Below, in pieces: positions 23,763 to 32,142 of a stretch of DNA of 64,000 nucleotides. The position numbers and the translations under genes are program-made. Position 1 is the stretch's first letter; the number at the start of each line of letters is the position of its first letter. The notes beneath the pieces were generated by a model. That model had not been told where the DNA came from. It saw only the letters and a program-made list of their open reading frames with translations, and did no database searches. The stretch comes from JAVJSD01 sp040219575 (lineage in GTDB: Bacteria > Planctomycetota > Planctomycetia > Pirellulales > Pirellulaceae). The stretch spans positions 1-64,000 of the forward strand of contig JAVJSD010000071.1 in NCBI GenBank assembly GCA_040219575.1, in the 5' to 3' direction.

Positions 23763-26700
23763 CAGGCGGCCTCCTGCGCTGCGGTGCTCTGAGGCGATGC
23801 GTCCGCCTCGATGGAAGCGAACCCCAAGTGGTCGCGGCGGCCGCGATACCACTGGCCGGAACTGGCGACGTGCGGCAGATCGGTCGTCTCCGGCGAGTAC
23901 TCCTCGAACCGGCCATGCTGGAACAACTGCAGTGCGGCCGAGTGGGGGTCGAGCGTCGCCAGTTGCACCCACTCGTTGCAAACCAATCGCTCAATCGTCG
24001 GGTTGCGGCCGATGATCGACATCATCTTCTCGGGCGTCGTTTCAATGATGAACAGAATTCGCAGCGGTTCGTGGATCTCGATCATCTGCTGCGACAGGCC
24101 GGTCCGCAGATCGCTGGCGGCGCCCTCCATCACCCCCAGCAGCGAGACCACGTTGTGCGGCAGTTTCGAGCCGCAGCCGTAGCCCACCGCGTCGACGCAG
24201 GAGAAGTAGTACTCGAGGCTGATGCCGGCGCACACCGGCACCGCGGCCGACAGGATGCGGGCCAGGATCGTCGCCTCCTCGTCGTCTTGCGTGGGATCGT
24301 ACGAGGTGACAAAGGCCCGGCGATCGAGGAACAGGCCGCGGGTCCGCTCGCGGCGTCCGACAATGCACAAGGCGTTGGTGGCGTGGTTGTACTCGGGCCG
24401 CGCTTCCGACAAGTCCTCGGCGCGGGCCTCGACGTGCTGCAGGGCTTCCTCGGGCGACATCGACAACTCGGCGGACAGGAAACGGCGGCAGCGCTCGTGG
24501 GCGTTGCGCTCGCGGGCCCGATCGATCACCTGCCGAGCCGCTTCAAAGTCGGCCCGGTGGCCGCGCGGCACGCGGTCGAGGTCGAAGTACACGACGTCCT
24601 CGTCGCAGGTGTTGTGATAGGCCCCGACGAACACCGTCTCGTCGGGAATCTCCAGGCTGCGCTCACGAAGCATTTCGCGAATCTTCGGCATGTTGGCCAT
24701 CTGGGCGAACGCCCGGGCGTTGGGGCCGCCGCGGCCGCCGCTGCAGGCGCCGCAGTTGTAGGCCGACTCGTGCGGATTGTTGAGACTGCCGCTGCCGTGG
24801 CCGATCATGATCACCAACCGCGAGAAATTCGCCGTCATGCCGGTTTCGCGGAGCACGCGTTCGACGACGCCCGCCATCTCCTCCTGGCTGTAGCCCAGAT
24901 GGGCTTCTTCCGGGCCGGGCGGATCCTCGAGACGGGCGATCATCAACTCCGTGACGGGGGGCGGCAACAGGAAGCTGTTCAGCAGGCGGTTCACCTGCGC
25001 GGTCAGGCGCGGCAGCAGGATTCGTGTGACCATCGGAATCGAGGCCAGCGAACCCAGCAGCGCCGTGACGATCCCTCCCAGGAAGGTGCGGCTGCCGAGG
25101 TGCCAGCGATGCGTCACTTGTCCCAGCATCCGCCGCGTCTGCGAGCGGGTGCGGCTGCTGGCGGCCAGCGAGTAGGCGGCTTCCTCCCGCACGTAGTGCC
25201 GCGGTTTGATGATCACCGGGCAAAGCGGCCGGTAGTGCGCGTCGGAGGCGCCGCGGTAGTACATCGCCACGGCGTAGAAGCCCGCCGCGCCGTAGGTCTG
25301 GCAGCGTGGGTCGATCTCCTCCATGTGGCGGCGGAACGACTCCTCGCGGTCGTCGATGCAGCAGACCGCCTGAAACGATGGCCGGTCGACCGTGGGGCCG
25401 TGATAACGGTCGTGGGCGGCGATGGCGTCGAGCGTCTGGTTTCGATAGCGTCGTTCGTACGCCAGGTGATAGATGCGGCGGCGCTCGACGGACGGAAACG
25501 CCTCGATCTCCTCCACCAATTGCGACCACTCGCTCTTGGTGAGGCTGTGCAGTTCGGCGGGCGTCCAACCTCGCATGCGGGCGAGTTGAAACACCAGGAA
25601 GGCGCGTTGCTCGACGCTCACCCGCGGCGTGTGCGGCACACGCCGGCGCAACACCGTGCGCAGTTCACGCAGTTCGACGCGCTCGCCGAGGAACTGACTT
25701 CCGGAGTACTCCAGCGCCGAGCGTTCGAGCAACAGACGCACCGCCAGAAACTCAGTCAGCGTGCCGATCGGCGCGGGATGAACGGCCCATTCGGCGTTCG
25801 TCTCCATCTGCCAGATCATGCCGGCCCAGCCCCGCAGCGCCAGCAGCGTCTGCGAGATGAACTCTTCGCGCTCCGCCGGCGTCACTCCCAGCGCGTCGAG
25901 CGAATCCGCAATCGACTCCAGCGGGCTGAAGCCTTCCTGCTCGGCGCGCGCCAATTCCGACGGCAGACGCCGCATCCAGCGGTCAACCGGCCGACTGTCG
26001 CCATACAGCGCGGCGAACGCCTTGAAGAATCCTTGTTCGCGCTGCGGCAACGACCAATGGGCGTATCCCTGATCGAGAAACGCCGCGCAGAAGCGAATCA
26101 AGACCTCGTTCACGACCTGGTCGATGTCGACGCCCGACGATTGCAGCAGCGCATCGCGGTGTCGGATCGATGGCGTCGGCGCCGGGCCGAAACGCGGCAC
26201 GCCGTGCACTCCCTGATGACAAACACGCCACAACAGGTGCAACGTGAACGACTCCCAATCAGCGTCGCTCCAGTGTTCGATCCGTCGACGCCCGAACTGC
26301 CCGAGCAAGTCGCTCATCATCTCCTGGCCGCGAACCGGCTCGCGAGGCGACGACTCCACGGCCGCCGACATCACCCAGCGGCGGGTGTCGGCCAACATTC
26401 TTCTCCGCACATCGGCGGGCGCTTCGGCGGGAAAACGCACCAGGGCGTCGGTCTCGTCGATCAACCACCGCAGCTGAGCATCCTCGCCCGATCGCAATGG
26501 GTATTGCAGCATCGCCGAGCGGAGGTGGTAGCGCGTGCCGAGCAGACCGATGAAGCGTTGCGCGTCGTCGTCCAGATCCTCCAGCAGGACGGCGACCAGA
26601 TCGGTGTCGCGTATGCGTCCGCTGCGGAGCAGATCGCGGTAGTGCTGCTCCGACAGGTAGGGCTGACAGCCGTAGACCGTCTTTCCCCGCAGGACCGCCT

Positions 26701-26890
26701 CGTCGAATCGGTTTTCCTCCAGCGAATGCAGCGTGTTGTGATGCACAAACGTCGTGATCGGCCCCTGCGAGGGCAACAGGTGGGCGCAATGCTCGATCAG
26801 TTCGAGCAGTTCGCCTAAATGGTCCGAAACATGGTCCGACGGTTGCTCAACCGCGCCGGGGGTGGACTCCGTCGTGGCGTGTGCGTGCAT
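23762..26890 (-). CDS. dabA: DabA (DUF2309), inorganic-carbon accumulation subunit
   Basis: 1042 residues, longer than the roughly 830 of the Halothiobacillus protein, mainly by an N-terminal and central extension. The DUF2309 zinc site is intact: C511-I-D513 in 'VCCIDDREESFRRH', H698 in 'IMIGHGSGSLNNPHESAYNC', and C713 fifteen residues later. The C-to-D and H-to-C spacings equal those known for DabA (C351/D353, H524/C539). 'FVHHNTLHSLE' near residue 48 and 'PRFGPAPTPSIRHRD' are further family motifs. DabA is thought to be a beta-carbonic-anhydrase-like enzyme made one-way by ion flux through DabB, hydrating CO2 to bicarbonate. First gene of a four-gene operon. Confidence 0.93.
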   Translation of the reverse strand: MHAHATTESTPGAVEQPSDHVSDHLGELLELIEHCAHLLPSQGPITTFVHHNTLHSLEENRFDEAVLRGKTVYGCQPYLSEQHYRDLLRSGRIRDTDLVAVLLEDLDDDAQRFIGLLGTRYHLRSAMLQYPLRSGEDAQLRWLIDETDALVRFPAEAPADVRRRMLADTRRWVMSAAVESSPREPVRGQEMMSDLLGQFGRRRIEHWSDADWESFTLHLLWRVCHQGVHGVPRFGPAPTPSIRHRDALLQSSGVDIDQVVNEVLIRFCAAFLDQGYAHWSLPQREQGFFKAFAALYGDSRPVDRWMRRLPSELARAEQEGFSPLESIADSLDALGVTPAEREEFISQTLLALRGWAGMIWQMETNAEWAVHPAPIGTLTEFLAVRLLLERSALEYSGSQFLGERVELRELRTVLRRRVPHTPRVSVEQRAFLVFQLARMRGWTPAELHSLTKSEWSQLVEEIEAFPSVERRRIYHLAYERRYRNQTLDAIAAHDRYHGPTVDRPSFQAVCCIDDREESFRRHMEEIDPRCQTYGAAGFYAVAMYYRGASDAHYRPLCPVIIKPRHYVREEAAYSLAASSRTRSQTRRMLGQVTHRWHLGSRTFLGGIVTALLGSLASIPMVTRILLPRLTAQVNRLLNSFLLPPPVTELMIARLEDPPGPEEAHLGYSQEEMAGVVERVLRETGMTANFSRLVIMIGHGSGSLNNPHESAYNCGACSGGRGGPNARAFAQMANMPKIREMLRERSLEIPDETVFVGAYHNTCDEDVVYFDLDRVPRGHRADFEAARQVIDRARERNAHERCRRFLSAELSMSPEEALQHVEARAEDLSEARPEYNHATNALCIVGRRERTRGLFLDRRAFVTSYDPTQDDEEATILARILSAAVPVCAGISLEYYFSCVDAVGYGCGSKLPHNVVSLLGVMEGAASDLRTGLSQQMIEIHEPLRILFIIETTPEKMMSIIGRNPTIERLVCNEWVQLATLDPHSAALQLFQHGRFEEYSPETTDLPHVASSGQWYRGRRDHLGFASIEADASPQSTAAQEAA

Positions 26891-27765
26891 GCTGCTGGCT
26901 CGGCGTTGCGATTAGGGCGTGGGTTGGCTGGCGCTGCTTCGAGTCGTTTGACTCGCGCGGAGCGCCCCCATGGCGCAGGCAACTGCGTCATCGGCGGTGA
27001 GAGGGAGTACGGCGGGGCGCTTGAGCCGGCTTCGGCGGCAGGACTCAGGCGCGAGAGAGGGTGGGGGGCGCTCGACAAGCGCCTTCACGGGCGTGAAGGA
27101 CCGCTGACCAAGAACACGGAAGCGCGTCGATCTTGCGATTGATGAGCGACGCTAGACTGTCGGTCGTGCAGGCCATGAGTGCGTCGACCGCGGGACTCGC
27201 CGACGCATGTCCGGAGGAGTCTTCCTCCATCTTGACTTCGATCACACCGACCTTCATGCCGTCGTCCTGGCGACGATGGTCCTGCGCCCCTTCAACCGCC
27301 CATGGATGCAGGGGCGAAAGCAGCAGCGCCAGCAACGTGCAGGTCAGAAGGCTCCGATTCAGAAGGCTCCGATTGTGGATGGCCATTTCGAATTCGCGAA
27401 TTCCCGGTGGGGCTGTTCGCCGAACTTCCCTCCGGACGATCGCTCGCTGCGGAGTGTTGCACGGCGATGGAAATCTGGGGCGTGTCGAGTCTGGGGCGTG
27501 TCGAGGTGGGCTGGATGTCAGGGGGCCTTGCAGCCATGCAAGACCTGCAGCAGAGGAAAATGCCGCGGCCGAATTCAACGGCCTTGTCTCGCGTAATCAC
27601 TATCCTACGATGATTCGGTCCGGCAGGGACCTGCCAGCGACCTTAATATGTCTTAAGGATCGGATCCAGCTTCGGCGGCTGGCGTTCCTGACATCCCCGC
27701 GGCATCTCGGTTCCGCGTAAACTGCCCTATTACTCCCCCGCCTCACGAACGCATATCCGCCCATC
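26891..27765. other. Long intergenic region upstream of dabA and the SDR gene
   Basis: These 875 bases separate two divergent transcription units. Apart from a doubtful small secreted protein (27045-27386), no gene is supported. There is a 15-base tandem duplication TCAGAAGGCTCCGAT at about 27344-27373 and a palindrome GAATTCGCGAATTC at about 27391-27404. The dabA promoter must lie in the left part, but no consensus boxes are clear. No LysR-type regulator gene is present. Confidence 0.5.
27045..27386 (-). CDS. Possible small secreted protein
   Basis: 113 residues if started at ATG 27386. A plausible signal peptide (RSLLTCTLLALLLSPLHPWAVEG) is followed by a polar, low-complexity chain with no recognised domain. 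There is no clear ribosome site, and frames on the opposite strand are of similar length, so this could be chance. Listed because nothing else explains the stretch. Confidence 0.25.
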   Translation of the reverse strand: MAIHNRSLLNRSLLTCTLLALLLSPLHPWAVEGAQDHRRQDDGMKVGVIEVKMEEDSSGHASASPAVDALMACTTDSLASLINRKIDALPCSWSAVLHAREGACRAPPTLSRA

Positions 27766-28548
27766 ATGTCGATCTTCGATCGTTTTCGCCTCGACGGAAA
27801 GAAGCTATTCATCACTGGCGGCAGCCGCGGCTTGGGCCGCGAGATGGCCCTGGCCATCGCCGACGCCGGCGCCGACGTCGTACTCGTCGGCCGCGACCGC
27901 GACAGCCTCGAGCAGACCGCCGCCGATATCCGCGACTTCGGTCGCACCGCCGTGACGATCGAGGGCGACGTCGGCGTGCCCGAGCAGTGCGAAACCATCT
28001 GTCAGCAGGTGCTCGATCAGCATGGTCCGATCGACATCCTGATCAACAACGTCGGCGGGCGGCGCGAAAACATCCCCGTCGCCGAAATGCCGCTGGCGAA
28101 GTGGCGCGAGCTGATGGACCTGAATTTGACCAGCGTGTTCATCTGCAGCAAGATGATCGGCGGCGCGATGGTCGAGCGCGGCCAGGGCGGTCGCGTGATC
28201 AACATCTCCTCCATCAACGCCCTGGTGGCGGGCCGCAACATCGCCGGCCGACACTACGAGACCGCCAAGGCCGCCATCGTGCAGTTCACGCGTGCTTGCG
28301 CCGTCGACTGGGCGCCGGCCCGAGTCACGGTGAACGCCATCCTGCCCGGCGGCTTCATGACCGAGCCCAACCAGCGGTGGGCGAAGATTCATCCCGAAGT
28401 GATTGAGTCCTTCCGCCAGCAGGTGCCGCTGGGCGACCACGGACCTCCCGAGGATCTTGGCCCGCTGGCCGTCTACCTGGCCAGCGACGCCTCGCGCTAC
28501 ATGACCGGCTCGTCGCTGGTGATCGACGGCGGTTACACTCTTTGGTAG
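27766..28548 (+). CDS. SDR-family NAD(P)-dependent oxidoreductase
   Basis: 260 residues, classical short-chain dehydrogenase length. Cofactor motif TGGSRGLG (about 18-25), NNVGGR (about 92-97), catalytic Ser in 'INISSINAL' (about 145), YETAKAA with catalytic Tyr and Lys (about 164-170), and the end 'DASRYMTGSSLVIDGGYTLW'. The acidic context after the Gly loop is not decisive between NAD and NADP. Similar to gluconate 5-dehydrogenase and 3-oxoacyl-ACP reductase relatives; substrate not determinable. Followed 46 bases later by birA in the same direction, probably one operon ending at the terminator at 29495. Confidence 0.93.
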   Translation: MSIFDRFRLDGKKLFITGGSRGLGREMALAIADAGADVVLVGRDRDSLEQTAADIRDFGRTAVTIEGDVGVPEQCETICQQVLDQHGPIDILINNVGGRRENIPVAEMPLAKWRELMDLNLTSVFICSKMIGGAMVERGQGGRVINISSINALVAGRNIAGRHYETAKAAIVQFTRACAVDWAPARVTVNAILPGGFMTEPNQRWAKIHPEVIESFRQQVPLGDHGPPEDLGPLAVYLASDASRYMTGSSLVIDGGYTLW

Positions 28549-28594
28549 CGGACGCTTGTCGCGCCGTCTGAACCTTTGCTGCGACGCTTCGACC

Positions 28595-29404
28595 ATGACC
28601 AACACAGACGCCCCGGCTGACTTCGACGTCGAGCGCCTGCTCCGCGAGACGTTCGTATCTCATGTCGAGTTGCACGAAGAAACGCATTCCACGAACGACC
28701 TGGCGCTGGAACGCGCCGGCGACCTCGATCTCCCCTGTCCGCTGTTGATCGTGGCCCAAAGGCAGACGGCGGGTCGGGGGCGCGGAGAGAACACCTGGTG
28801 GGCGGCGGGCGGGGCCCTCACCTTCTCGCTGGTGCTGGAGACCGAGGCGATGGCGCTGCCGCAGGCCGCCTGGCCGCAGGCCTCGTTGGTCACGGGGCTG
28901 GGCGTCTACCAGGCGGTCCGCGAACTGCTGCCGCACGAGCCGGTCGGACTGAAGTGGCCAAACGACGTCTATCTTCGGCAGCGCAAGGTATGCGGCGTGC
29001 TGGTCGAGTCGTCTCGCGTTCCCAGGCCGCGGCTGGTGGTCGGAATCGGCATCAACGTGAATAACCGCTTCGACGACGCGCCGCCGGAAGTCCGCCGCCG
29101 CGCGGTGTCGCTTTCCGAAGCAGCCGCCCGCGGATTCGCACTGTCGCAGGTTCTGCTGACCACGCTGCAGGCGTTAGAGCGCTGCTACGGCGAAGTGAGC
29201 GCGAAGAGTGCCGCCTTGCCCAAGCGGTGGAGCGACGCCTGCATGCTGCGCGGTCGACAGGTGACGCTGAATATCGGCTCGCGTCTCGTGCAGGGGTTCT
29301 GCAGCGGAATTGATGCCGAGGGCGCCCTCGTGATTCGCACGCCGCAAGGTGACGAGCGTTATTTCGGCGGCACGGTCGATCGCTACTCGGAAATGCAGGA
29401 ATGA
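28595..29404 (+). CDS. birA: Biotin-[acetyl-CoA-carboxylase] ligase
   Basis: 269 residues from ATG 28595 (MTNTDAPADFDV). Attaches biotin to the carboxyl carrier protein of biotin enzymes via biotinyl-AMP. Motifs: ETHSTNDLALE, the biotinyl-AMP loop GRGRGENTWW (about 58-67), and 'PVGLKWPNDVYLRQRKVCGVLVES' with the catalytic Lys. The C-terminal SH3-like cap reads 'VTLNIGSRLVQGFCSGIDAEGALVIRTPQGDERYFGGTV'. The N-terminal helix-turn-helix of E. coli BirA is absent, so it is a ligase only and not a repressor. Confidence 0.95.
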   Translation: MTNTDAPADFDVERLLRETFVSHVELHEETHSTNDLALERAGDLDLPCPLLIVAQRQTAGRGRGENTWWAAGGALTFSLVLETEAMALPQAAWPQASLVTGLGVYQAVRELLPHEPVGLKWPNDVYLRQRKVCGVLVESSRVPRPRLVVGIGINVNNRFDDAPPEVRRRAVSLSEAAARGFALSQVLLTTLQALERCYGEVSAKSAALPKRWSDACMLRGRQVTLNIGSRLVQGFCSGIDAEGALVIRTPQGDERYFGGTVDRYSEMQE

Positions 29405-29494
29405 AACGCGCAGGACACGACGCAATCGCGTGGTCGACGGACGTGTCGGAGTCGGCTTTCACCGACGAGGGCGGCCATGCTACCTGCGCCGAAG

Positions 29495-29532
29495 GCATCC
29501 TCGAAAAAGCCATGAGGATGCTGTGTTTTTTT
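29495..29532 (+). terminator. Rho-independent terminator after birA
   Basis: GCATCCTC, an 11-base loop, GAGGATGC, then TGTGTTTTTTT. The eight-base stem is perfect and the T-run is clear. It lies 90 bases after the birA stop. Confidence 0.75.
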
Positions 29533-29578
29533 CCGGCGCAAGCGATTTGTTTCCAACAGGTTAATCCCGTTTTTCTAC

Positions 29579-29606
29579 TTGACAGCCACCCTCCTTCTGG
29601 TAGCTT
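29579..29606 (+). promoter_or_regulatory. Possible promoter of the FHA gene
   Basis: TTGACA (29579-29584), a 16-base spacer and TAGCTT (29601-29606) lie in a locally AT-rich patch 115 bases before the FHA start. The -35 is perfect, the -10 weak. The remainder of the 29405-29721 gap holds only the birA terminator. Confidence 0.4.
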
Positions 29607-29721
29607 GAACGCACCACAAATGCTAATCGGCCGAGGGACAGACATTTCCCAGGCTGATTCCGCCCCGCCTGCGTTCCCACCTAGCCCCGCTGGCTTAATC
29701 TTATCAACGGTTGAAGTCGCC

Positions 29722-30081
29722 ATGTCGACTGCGTCCTGTAGTGTTGCGATGAAAGTCATTCTCAAGAACTTGGAAGACGGCAGCCTGCGACAAATCCTGC
29801 CCGACGAATTCCCGATTTCGATCGGCCGAGGAGATCAGGCGGCGCTGCAAATCGACGACCGCTGGGCGAGCCGCCTGCATTGCGAGCTTGACCTGGTCGA
29901 CGGCCAACTGATGGTCAGCGACCTCCGCTCGAAGCACGGCACGCTGATCAACGGCAGCCCGGTCACGGAGTCCCTGCTCGAATCCGAGGACGTGCTCTCG
30001 GTCGGGCTGACGGCGTTTTACGTGTCCATTGAAGTGACCGAAAACGCGGAGAATTTCGAGGCCGCCTCGCAGCAGAACTGA
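29722..30081 (+). CDS. FHA-domain protein
   Basis: 119 residues from ATG 29722 (ATG 29749 is an alternative; neither has a clear ribosome site). A single forkhead-associated domain fills residues about 12-100: 'ISIGRGDQAALQIDDRWASRLHCELDLVDGQLMVSDLRSKHGTLINGSPVTE' carries the phosphothreonine-binding Arg, Ser-Arg-x-His and Asn residues. It likely binds a phosphorylated partner of a Ser/Thr kinase; the only kinase in the window is 14 kb away. No membrane segment. Confidence 0.85.
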   Translation: MSTASCSVAMKVILKNLEDGSLRQILPDEFPISIGRGDQAALQIDDRWASRLHCELDLVDGQLMVSDLRSKHGTLINGSPVTESLLESEDVLSVGLTAFYVSIEVTENAENFEAASQQN

Positions 30082-30185
30082 CGGCGACGCGGTCGGTGGC
30101 AAGTTCCGAAACGGGCGCAAGATCTGCGACAGAGTCCGTAGCTTCTGCACGTCAGGCGCCTCGCGCGATTCAGCCCACGATCCGC

Positions 30186-30473
30186 TCAGCCCACAATCCG
30201 CAGCGGCCCAACCACGCCATTCGACGACGGCGTGCTGACCCGAATCTTGCCGCTCGGTCCGCCGATGCCCAGTGAGTTGCGCAGTTCCGCCACCTGCTGG
30301 GGTTCAATCTTGACGCTGCTCTGCGTGTACCACCCCAACGACTCGGCGTACGACTGCTGACGCAGTTCCAGGTGACTCCCCCCCTCCACGAGTGGGGTCA
30401 TCACCAGCTGCAGCCGTTCGGAGGCGGAAGTTCCGGCAAGGGTAGCCAGTACGATGGGGGAGGAATGGCTCAT
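30186..30473 (-). CDS. Hypothetical small protein
   Basis: 95 residues, no signal peptide, no recognised domain. The chain is largely strand-forming ('RLQLVMTPLVEGGSHLELRQQSYAESLGWYTQSSVKIEPQQVAELRNSLGI'). The strong promoter just upstream (30557-30586) supports a real, separately transcribed gene. Function unknown. Confidence 0.6.
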   Translation of the reverse strand: MSHSSPIVLATLAGTSASERLQLVMTPLVEGGSHLELRQQSYAESLGWYTQSSVKIEPQQVAELRNSLGIGGPSGKIRVSTPSSNGVVGPLRIVG

Positions 30474-30534
30474 CTTGGCTTTTGGCGGGAAATGCAGGCG
30501 GCGTAATGGGAAAGGCAGAACCGGCGGGAGTGAT

Positions 30535-30586
30535 ACTGAGTCTCAGTTCGTTTTCGATTATAGAGACTCCCCCACCCCGCTGTCAA
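30535..30586 (-). promoter_or_regulatory. Consensus sigma-70-type promoter with palindrome at the start site
   Basis: On the minus strand TTGACA (30581-30586) and TATAAT (30557-30562) are spaced 18 bases apart, both perfect. The -35 overlaps the stop codon of the upstream amidohydrolase gene. The 13-base palindrome ACTGAG-T-CTCAGT (30535-30547) lies over the expected transcription start, and GAGTCTC/GAGACTC arms flank the -10 box, so an operator is possible. Confidence 0.65.
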
Positions 30587-31959
30587 TCGTCTCCTTCCCC
30601 TTTCCCGCCCACTGCCTCCAGACGGCGATATTTCTCCTGATACTTCCGCCAAAGCCGCTTGTGACGGTCTAACAGCTCGACCCGCCGCCCCTGAATGAAG
30701 GCGGCTTCCGTCTGCGTGGGCGTCTCCAGCGGATCGCCGTCGGTGACGATCAGCGTCGCCTGCTTGCCGACCTCCAGCGAGCCGACCCGATCCGCCACTC
30801 CCAGAATCTCCGCTGGATAGAGCGTGATCGACTTCAACGCGTCCTCCTCCGACAACCCGTACGCCGCCGCCGTAGCCGCGTGATACGGCAGGTTGCGGAC
30901 GTTCGACGCTCCGAAACGTCCCGCCCCGGAGATGCAGAACTTCACTCCCGCCGCCTGCAGTCGCTGCGGCACCGTGTAGGCCGCGTCGTAGGCGTCGTCG
31001 CGACGCTCTGGCAGGCGGTACACACCGCCCACAATCACCGGTACGTCGTGCTGCTTGAGCAGCTCGGCCTGTCGCGGAGCGTCGTAGCCGCCGTACAGGA
31101 TCATCCGGCACTTCTGCTGCTCGGCGAAGGCCACGGCGGCCTGGATCTGCTGCGACTCGTCGGCCACGACCAAAAGCGGCAACGCACCGTCGAGCACCGG
31201 CAGCATCGATTCCCAGCGGGCGTCGAGCGGATAGTCCTCGTCGGCCTGCCGCGCCAACCGGTAGGCCCGGGCGTCGTCGAACGCCTGCCGCAATTGCTCC
31301 ACCGCCTTGTCGCGCGAATTCCCCTGCTGCGCCCCTTTCTTCGCGGCGTCGGCGACGGCCGACATGCGAGGCCAGACAATATGCAGCGCCACGTCGCTTT
31401 GCAGCGTCATGTCCTCGTAGGTCCAGCCGTCGAGTTGCAGGACCGACGAACGGCCGGCCAGCAGCGATCCGCTCGGCGCCGTCAGCGTCAACAGCACGCC
31501 GTTGCTGCGTGTGACAGGGATCAGCTCGCTGTCGGGATTCACCGCCACGCGGGCGCTGGCGTTCGGGTTGATGCGGCCGGTTTCGGCCTCGTCGCGGGTG
31601 GCGCGGACGGCGTTGATCTCGACCAGGCCCATGTTCGTATAGGCGTCGAACAGCCCGGGATAGACGTGCTTTCCCTGCAGATCGAGACGCTCGGCGTTTT
31701 CGGGGATCTTCGTTTTCGCGTTCCCCACGGCGACGATCTCTCCGCGATCGAACACCAGCACGCCGTTTTCAATGGCGGGGCCGGAAACCGGATGGACCGT
31801 CGCGCCGATCAGCGCGACGGGCCGCGTCTGCGGCTTGCCCGGCACCTCCGGCGCGGCCGAAAGCGGCAGGCAGTACGCAGCGATCGCGGTGAAGACGAGG
31901 CCGCTGATTGCAGGTCGATACGGTGCAAGTCGATACGGTGCAAATCGATCGAGTGTCAT
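30583..31959 (-). CDS. Secreted amidohydrolase-family protein
   Basis: 458 residues from ATG 31959; ATG 31989 would add ten residues. A signal peptide is likely (LVFTAIAAYCLPLSAAPE). The body is an amidohydrolase: 'VALIGATVHPVSGPAIENGVLVFDRGEIVAVGN', 'LDLQGKHVYPGLFDAYTNMGLVEI' where imidazolonepropionase-like enzymes have D-x-H-x-H, and the end 'ITLYPAEILGVADRVGSLEVGKQATLIVTDGDPL'. The usual metal-binding HxH is replaced by YTN, so activity may be lost or altered. Such proteins are often found in pairs in planctomycetes; no partner is adjacent. Tandem copies of about ten bases (TCGATACGGTGCAAG) lie at the 5' end of the gene. Confidence 0.85.
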   Translation of the reverse strand: MTLDRFAPYRLAPYRPAISGLVFTAIAAYCLPLSAAPEVPGKPQTRPVALIGATVHPVSGPAIENGVLVFDRGEIVAVGNAKTKIPENAERLDLQGKHVYPGLFDAYTNMGLVEINAVRATRDEAETGRINPNASARVAVNPDSELIPVTRSNGVLLTLTAPSGSLLAGRSSVLQLDGWTYEDMTLQSDVALHIVWPRMSAVADAAKKGAQQGNSRDKAVEQLRQAFDDARAYRLARQADEDYPLDARWESMLPVLDGALPLLVVADESQQIQAAVAFAEQQKCRMILYGGYDAPRQAELLKQHDVPVIVGGVYRLPERRDDAYDAAYTVPQRLQAAGVKFCISGAGRFGASNVRNLPYHAATAAAYGLSEEDALKSITLYPAEILGVADRVGSLEVGKQATLIVTDGDPLETPTQTEAAFIQGRRVELLDRHKRLWRKYQEKYRRLEAVGGKGEGDD

Positions 31960-32142
31960 GGCGAGCCGTAAATCGTGGGGGCGGATCATGGTGAAAGTCC
32001 AAGTCGCGATTGGAAACCATAATAACCCAAACAGGTCCAGGATTCGCCAAATGCGCAGCAAATCGACAACGGAAATCGCCGCGGCGTCGCCCGCCGTCGC
32101 ACCGTATCCCGGATTCCCGCTGCTTGCTCTAGAATCACGTCC

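Noticed and set aside
23828..26818. A nearly 1000-codon open frame on the strand opposite dabA, and similar long antisense frames at 12861-15446, 5368-7803 and 56964-59702
   Set aside because: High GC content gives few stop codons antisense to real genes. The translations are Arg/Gly/His/Val-rich without domains, while the minus- or plus-strand partners have clear family motifs.
27133..27720. Plus-strand open frames between dabA and the SDR gene
   Set aside because: Ser/Arg-rich, overlapping one another in several frames, without ribosome sites.
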